Below, piece by piece: positions 60,804 to 64,000 of a DNA stretch of 64,000 nt; positions within the stretch are counted from its first letter, which is position 1, and each line of letters opens with the position of its first letter. This DNA is from an uncultured Dialister sp. (lineage in GTDB: Bacteria > Bacillota_C > Negativicutes > Veillonellales > Dialisteraceae): assembly GCA_900557365.1 (NCBI GenBank), contig UPXR01000002.1, positions 1 to 64,000 of the forward strand, written 5' to 3'. The notes beneath the pieces are model-generated. The model saw only the letters and a list, made by a program, of their open reading frames with translations, searched no databases and was not told the DNA's origin. Made by a program: the position numbers and the translations under genes.

Positions 60804-61334
60804 ATGAAGAAAGAAAACCATGTACTGCGTATGATCTTTTTGTCGATGCTTGTAGGACTGGGGGTTGTCATTTCCCCAATCCTCCGCATCGAAGGAATGT
60901 GCCCCATGGCGCACCTGATCAATATTACCTGCTCTGTTTTTATGGGACCCTGGTACTCTCTGCTTTGTGCATCGCTCATCGGTATTCTCCGCATGGTACT
61001 CATGGGGATTCCTCCGCTGGCACTGACCGGGGCAGTCTTCGGTGCTGTGCTGTCGGGGATTCTCTACCGGGCATCAAGGGGCCGCCTCTGGGCGGCTGTT
61101 CTGGGGGAAATCATCGGAACCGGCATCATCGGTGCCGTGGCATCCTATCCGGTCATGGAAATTTTTTACGGCCGTACGGGACTTTCGTGGATGTACTATG
61201 TACCGCTCTTCATCAGCGGCACGCTGATCGGCGGCTCTCTGGCCTATGTGCTGCTGACCATGCTGGCGCGGAACGGTGCCCTGCGGGAATTTCAGCAGAA
61301 GCTGGGCGTGCAGGTTTATGACAGAAAGAAATAA
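60804..61334 (+). CDS. thiW: ThiW, thiamine-precursor (hydroxyethylthiazole) transporter S component
   Basis: 176 residues with about five helices. RIEGMCPMAHLINITCSVFMGPWYSLLCA near 27-56 and GIPPLALTGAVFGAVLSG near 69-86 are typical of ThiW, predicted as the substrate-binding S component of an ECF-type importer for the thiazole moiety of thiamine. The shared ECF energizing proteins would be encoded elsewhere; no thiM or thiE is adjacent. The start follows GGGAGG, which is sequestered in the leader hairpin. A terminator follows at 61343. Confidence 0.92.
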   Translation: MKKENHVLRMIFLSMLVGLGVVISPILRIEGMCPMAHLINITCSVFMGPWYSLLCASLIGILRMVLMGIPPLALTGAVFGAVLSGILYRASRGRLWAAVLGEIIGTGIIGAVASYPVMEIFYGRTGLSWMYYVPLFISGTLIGGSLAYVLLTMLARNGALREFQQKLGVQVYDRKK

Positions 61335-61342
61335 GATGAAAA

Positions 61343-61378
61343 AAGTCTTTCCCCTTCGTGAGGAAAGACTTTTCTTTC
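61343..61378 (+). terminator. Intrinsic terminator after thiW
   Basis: AAGTCTTTCC pairs with GGAAAGACTT, followed by T-rich sequence. Confidence 0.9.
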
Positions 61379-61394
61379 TTTATATATGCAGGAA

Positions 61395-61439
61395 AAAGAC
61401 GCTGACGGAATCATTTTTGTAAATTCCGTCAGCGTCTTT
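61395..61439 (-). terminator. Strong terminator of tRNA-Ala
   Basis: A perfect 17-bp stem (AAAGACGCTGACGGAAT with its complement) around an 11-nt loop. It lies immediately downstream of the minus-strand tRNA and can act in both directions. Confidence 0.85.
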
Positions 61440-61444
61440 CGGTC

Positions 61445-61520
<76 letters not shown>

Positions 61521-61576
61521 ATGCGGTTATGAAAAAATTGTATCATTGCCGCACGGAGGCTGTCAAGACAGGGGAT

Positions 61577-61840
61577 TCAGGGCTGCCCGTCCGTGATTTT
61601 ATGCCGCTTCAGCCAGGCTGTCATGTAGCTGCAGTCCGAGGCGAAGGGAATATGATTTTCGCTAACCCATTGATAAAAGGCCTGTGCCAGCTGTGCCGCC
61701 AGCCCCTGTCCGCCCAGCTCCGGCGGAACAATCGTATGGATGACCCGGCAGATTCCGTCTTTCTCTTCATATTCCAGATAGCAGAGTCCCTTCGGATCAT
61801 CGATGATGAAGCGGCTGTTGGGAGAATCATGAATGACCAT
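61577..61840 (-). CDS. Small GNAT-like N-acetyltransferase (YjdJ type)
   Basis: 87 residues, the small stand-alone GNAT variety (COG2388-like). It has two beta strands with FIIDDPKGLCYLEYEEKDG, then IHTIVPPELGGQGLAAQLAQAFYQWV, which contains the acetyl-CoA-binding Gly-Gly-x-Gly-x-(A) turn, and CSYMTAWLKRH at the end. The target is unknown. AAGGAGG lies upstream of the ATG. A TATAAT box on this strand is near 61885. Confidence 0.85.
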   Translation of the reverse strand: MVIHDSPNSRFIIDDPKGLCYLEYEEKDGICRVIHTIVPPELGGQGLAAQLAQAFYQWVSENHIPFASDCSYMTAWLKRHKITDGQP

Positions 61841-62092
61841 GGCAAACCTCCTTATGAAATTTCGTTTTTCTTCGTTTTTCTCATTATATCATATGATTTT
61901 TCTTTCGGACGATGAATCGGAAGGGTTGCGGTTTCCGGCTGAATAAGGTATTATTTAAAATATTTGTGACAATAGAAAAAAACGGGTAACGGCGTCTCTT
62001 GTCCCTTCCTCCCTGCGGGAAGGGACAGGGGCCTTTTTACATTTTATCCGGGTTCTTTGTCAAAAAAGGATTCTGTTTTCAGGAGGTATGTT

Positions 62093-62782
62093 ATGGAAGA
62101 GAAAAATTTGGATGCGGAGAATGCCCGCCGGGAGGAATTGTCCAAGATTCCAAAGATGACGATGAAGGGAGCGGTATCTCTGGTGCTGGGGATTCTGTTC
62201 TTTTCCGGTCTGTTTGCGGATGTAGCAGGGATGGAATGGCTGAGGGCTTTTGACTTCAGTACGCTGATCGGTAAATTCGGTGTTATGAAAGGAACCACCA
62301 GTACCTTTGTCGGTTCCGGCGGCGAAGGCGCCCGGGCAGGATTCCTGTTTGCACTGTCCCTGGTTCCGTCGGTCATGCTGGCTATCGGTTTTGTCAATGT
62401 GCTGGATCATTACGGCGCTCTTGCTGCAGCGCACAGACTGATGACGCCGCTTCTGAAGCCGCTGCTGGATGTGCCGGGGCTGGTCGGTCTGGCATTGATT
62501 ACGGACCTGCAGAGTACCGATGCAGGCGCTGCACTGACCAAGGAGCTTCTGGATGAAAAGCTGATCGACAAGAGAGAACAGACGATCATTGCAGCATGGC
62601 AGTATTCCGGGGCCGGTATGGTCAATAACTATTTTGCTATCTGCGGGGCGCTTTTCGGAGCGCTGCTCTGTCCGATTCTGGTTCCGCTGATTGTAATTTT
62701 CATATTGAAGTTTGTGGGCGCAATTATCTGCCGCCTTGTATTGGATTCGGTTTACAAAGGGGATTTCAAAAATGACAGATAA
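62093..62782 (+). CDS. YjiH-like membrane protein with nucleoside-recognition (Gate) domain
   Basis: 229 residues, about six helices. After a charged N-terminal tail (1-24) the protein follows the YjiH pattern with the Gate-like segment (FVGSGGEGARAGFLFALSLVPSVML, near 73-97) and WQYSGAGMVNNYFAICGALFG near 177. It overlaps the next gene, a YjiG-like protein, by 11 nt. The E. coli yjiGH genes neighbour the isoaspartyl dipeptidase gene, and here an M20 amidohydrolase follows, so peptide or amide transport is a fair guess. CAGGAGG precedes the ATG. Confidence 0.85.
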   Translation: MEEKNLDAENARREELSKIPKMTMKGAVSLVLGILFFSGLFADVAGMEWLRAFDFSTLIGKFGVMKGTTSTFVGSGGEGARAGFLFALSLVPSVMLAIGFVNVLDHYGALAAAHRLMTPLLKPLLDVPGLVGLALITDLQSTDAGAALTKELLDEKLIDKREQTIIAAWQYSGAGMVNNYFAICGALFGALLCPILVPLIVIFILKFVGAIICRLVLDSVYKGDFKNDR

Positions 62783-63281
62783 GAAGGAAGCGGTGCAGCA
62801 GGCACCGGCAGCAAAAAAGAATGCGCCCGCCAATATTTTTGATGTGTTTATCGAAGGGGCGCGCAAGGGCTGGGCGCTCGCTACGGGAAATCTGGTTCCT
62901 AACGTACTCATGGCCTTTGTACTGGCATATATCCTGAATATCCTCGGTGTAATGGCTTTTATCGGAAAATGGTGCGGCCCGGTGATGGCACTCTTCGGTC
63001 TGCCCGGAGAAGCTCTGATCGTGCTCCTTACCGTATGGCTGTCCTGCTCGGCCGGGGTCGGCGTGGCAGCTTCCATGTTTGCGTCGGGAATCCTGAATGA
63101 AACGCATATCACGATTCTCATGCCGGCACTGATCCTGATGGCATCCCAGATTCAGTATATGGGACGTCTTCTGGGACTGGCAGATATTTCCAAGAAATAC
63201 TGGCCGATGCTGATGGGAATCAGTATCCTGAATGCAGTGATCGGCATGGAAATCATGCATTTATATGTTTTATTTTTCTGA
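62772..63281 (+). CDS. YjiG-like membrane protein (SpmB/Gate-domain family)
   Basis: 169 residues with about four helices after a hydrophilic N-terminus. It resembles YjiG/SpmB-type proteins: DVFIEGARKGWALATGNLVPNVLMAFVLAYIL near 24-55 and SCSAGVGVAASMFASGIL near 91-108. It probably forms a two-part transporter with the YjiH-like protein whose gene it overlaps. Its substrate may be handled by the amidohydrolase encoded 19 nt downstream. Confidence 0.85.
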   Translation: MTDKKEAVQQAPAAKKNAPANIFDVFIEGARKGWALATGNLVPNVLMAFVLAYILNILGVMAFIGKWCGPVMALFGLPGEALIVLLTVWLSCSAGVGVAASMFASGILNETHITILMPALILMASQIQYMGRLLGLADISKKYWPMLMGISILNAVIGMEIMHLYVLFF

Positions 63282-63300
63282 TCCGTAGGAGGATTTTGTT

Positions 63301-64000
63301 ATGGCTGATGTATTTAGTTATTGGGAAGACCTTCATGCCATGCCGGAACTGGGCATGAAAGAATTTAAAACTTCTGCATACATTGCAGAGCATCTGAAGG
63401 AATTCGGTTATGAAGTGGAAGAGCATCTGGGCGGAGCAACCGGCGTTCTGGGAATTCTGGACAGCGGCAAACCCGGTCCGGTGCTGTGCCTTCGGGCAGA
63501 TATGGATGCACTGGGACTGAAGGACGGCGGCGCCGCACATCTCTGCGGTCATGACGGCCATATGTCCATGCTTCTGGAAGCAGCAAAGGAAATCAAGGAA
63601 GAAGGTCTTGTCAAAAAGGGCAAGCTGAAGGTTCTTTTCCAGCCGGCAGAAGAAACAAGTGAAGGGTCTCTTTCCGTACTGAAGAGCGATGCACTGGATG
63701 ATGTGGAAATCCTCATCGGCATGCACGGCCGTCCGATCCAGGAATGCCGCGTGGGAGAAGCAGCACCTGCTCTGTACTACAGTGCAGCCTGCCATGTTGT
63801 CTATGAAGTGACCGGCAAGCAGGCTCACGGTGCCCGTCCGTATCTGGGCATTTCCGCTCTGGATGCGGCCTGCCTCATCGTCAATGCGGCCAATGCACTC
63901 CGCTTTGATTCCAATGTGGTGTACAACCTGAAAGCAACCCAGATCCATTCCGATGCAGGTGTTTCCAACGCCGTGCCGGGCCATGCTACGGTTACCTTTG
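63301..64000 (+). CDS. M20 family amidohydrolase, truncated by window end
   Basis: The first 233 residues of an M20D-type metallopeptidase/amidohydrolase (the aminoacylase or IAA-amino acid hydrolase group); the reading frame is open at the window end. Metal-binding residues appear in order: LRADMDAL near 66-73, HLCGHDGHMSML near 80-91 (Cys, His, Asp), and PAEETSEGS near 118 (catalytic Glu pair), then GMHGRP near 140 and the dimerisation domain from about 155. It starts 19 nt after the YjiG-like gene with GTAGGAGG, so the three form an operon that probably imports and hydrolyses an N-acyl amino acid or peptide. Confidence 0.9.
   Translation, partial: MADVFSYWEDLHAMPELGMKEFKTSAYIAEHLKEFGYEVEEHLGGATGVLGILDSGKPGPVLCLRADMDALGLKDGGAAHLCGHDGHMSMLLEAAKEIKEEGLVKKGKLKVLFQPAEETSEGSLSVLKSDALDDVEILIGMHGRPIQECRVGEAAPALYYSAACHVVYEVTGKQAHGARPYLGISALDAACLIVNAANALRFDSNVVYNLKATQIHSDAGVSNAVPGHATVTF

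Overview
The window looks like a chromosomal segment of an anaerobic, diderm Firmicute of the Negativicutes, most like the Veillonellaceae and possibly Dialister or a relative. This is inferred from gene content: several sodium-pumping decarboxylase beta subunits, many organic-acid transporters, Firmicute-type T-box leaders and a yidD-yidC-khpB cluster. No rRNA or other formal marker is present. I see no phage, insertion sequence, CRISPR array or plasmid feature; the segment reads as core plus metabolic accessory genome.

Region 1 (1-13.3 kb) concerns organic acids and sodium. Two paralogous modules each carry a DASS/SLC13 carboxylate transporter, a 41-42 residue one-helix protein and a Na+-translocating decarboxylase beta subunit. 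The two beta genes and their terminators are base-for-base identical over 1,058 nt although their transporters have diverged. A third, more distant beta subunit has its own 40-residue partner. No carboxyltransferase alpha subunit or biotin carrier is in the window. A membrane metallophosphoesterase, a DUF362 lipoprotein and a YraQ-type permease lie between the modules.

Region 2 (13.3-29.5 kb) holds an M18 aminopeptidase, a TAXI-type TRAP transporter, a cupin protein, a second DUF362 protein with a HAD hydrolase, mntP behind a yybP-ykoY Mn2+ riboswitch, a histidine phosphatase, a YbaK-type deacylase, an aminotransferase, a pair of half-size EamA-like proteins, a CBS-domain transporter of the CorC/HlyC type, a highly charged protein, a nucleoside phosphorylase and a low-molecular-weight tyrosine phosphatase.

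Region 3 (29.6-48.2 kb) starts with a T-box-controlled TRAP operon (dctPQM). It continues with a methionine T-box operon on the minus strand (metA, an amino-acid binding lipoprotein, mmuM), a degenerate exonuclease-TM2 fusion, a CLC transporter, a cyclodeaminase-family enzyme, tRNA-His and tRNA-Gln, an ArsB/NhaD-type transporter with an ArsR-family regulator, a PepT-like peptidase, dinB and a tctCBA tricarboxylate transporter.

Region 4 (48.2-64 kb) has a ZTP riboswitch before an OFA-family MFS transporter, a second MFS transporter, ileS behind an isoleucine T-box, mnmE, a MATE exporter, the rpmH-rnpA-yidD-yidC-khpB cluster, thiW behind a structured leader I cannot assign, tRNA-Ala, a small GNAT protein and a yjiH-yjiG-like pair followed by an M20 amidohydrolase cut by the window end.

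Together the genes suggest an asaccharolytic or weakly saccharolytic organism living on di- and tricarboxylates, peptides and amino acids. Sodium-coupled uptake and sodium-extruding decarboxylation could be linked, and transport genes are often under RNA control (three T-boxes, one ZTP, one Mn2+ and one unassigned leader).
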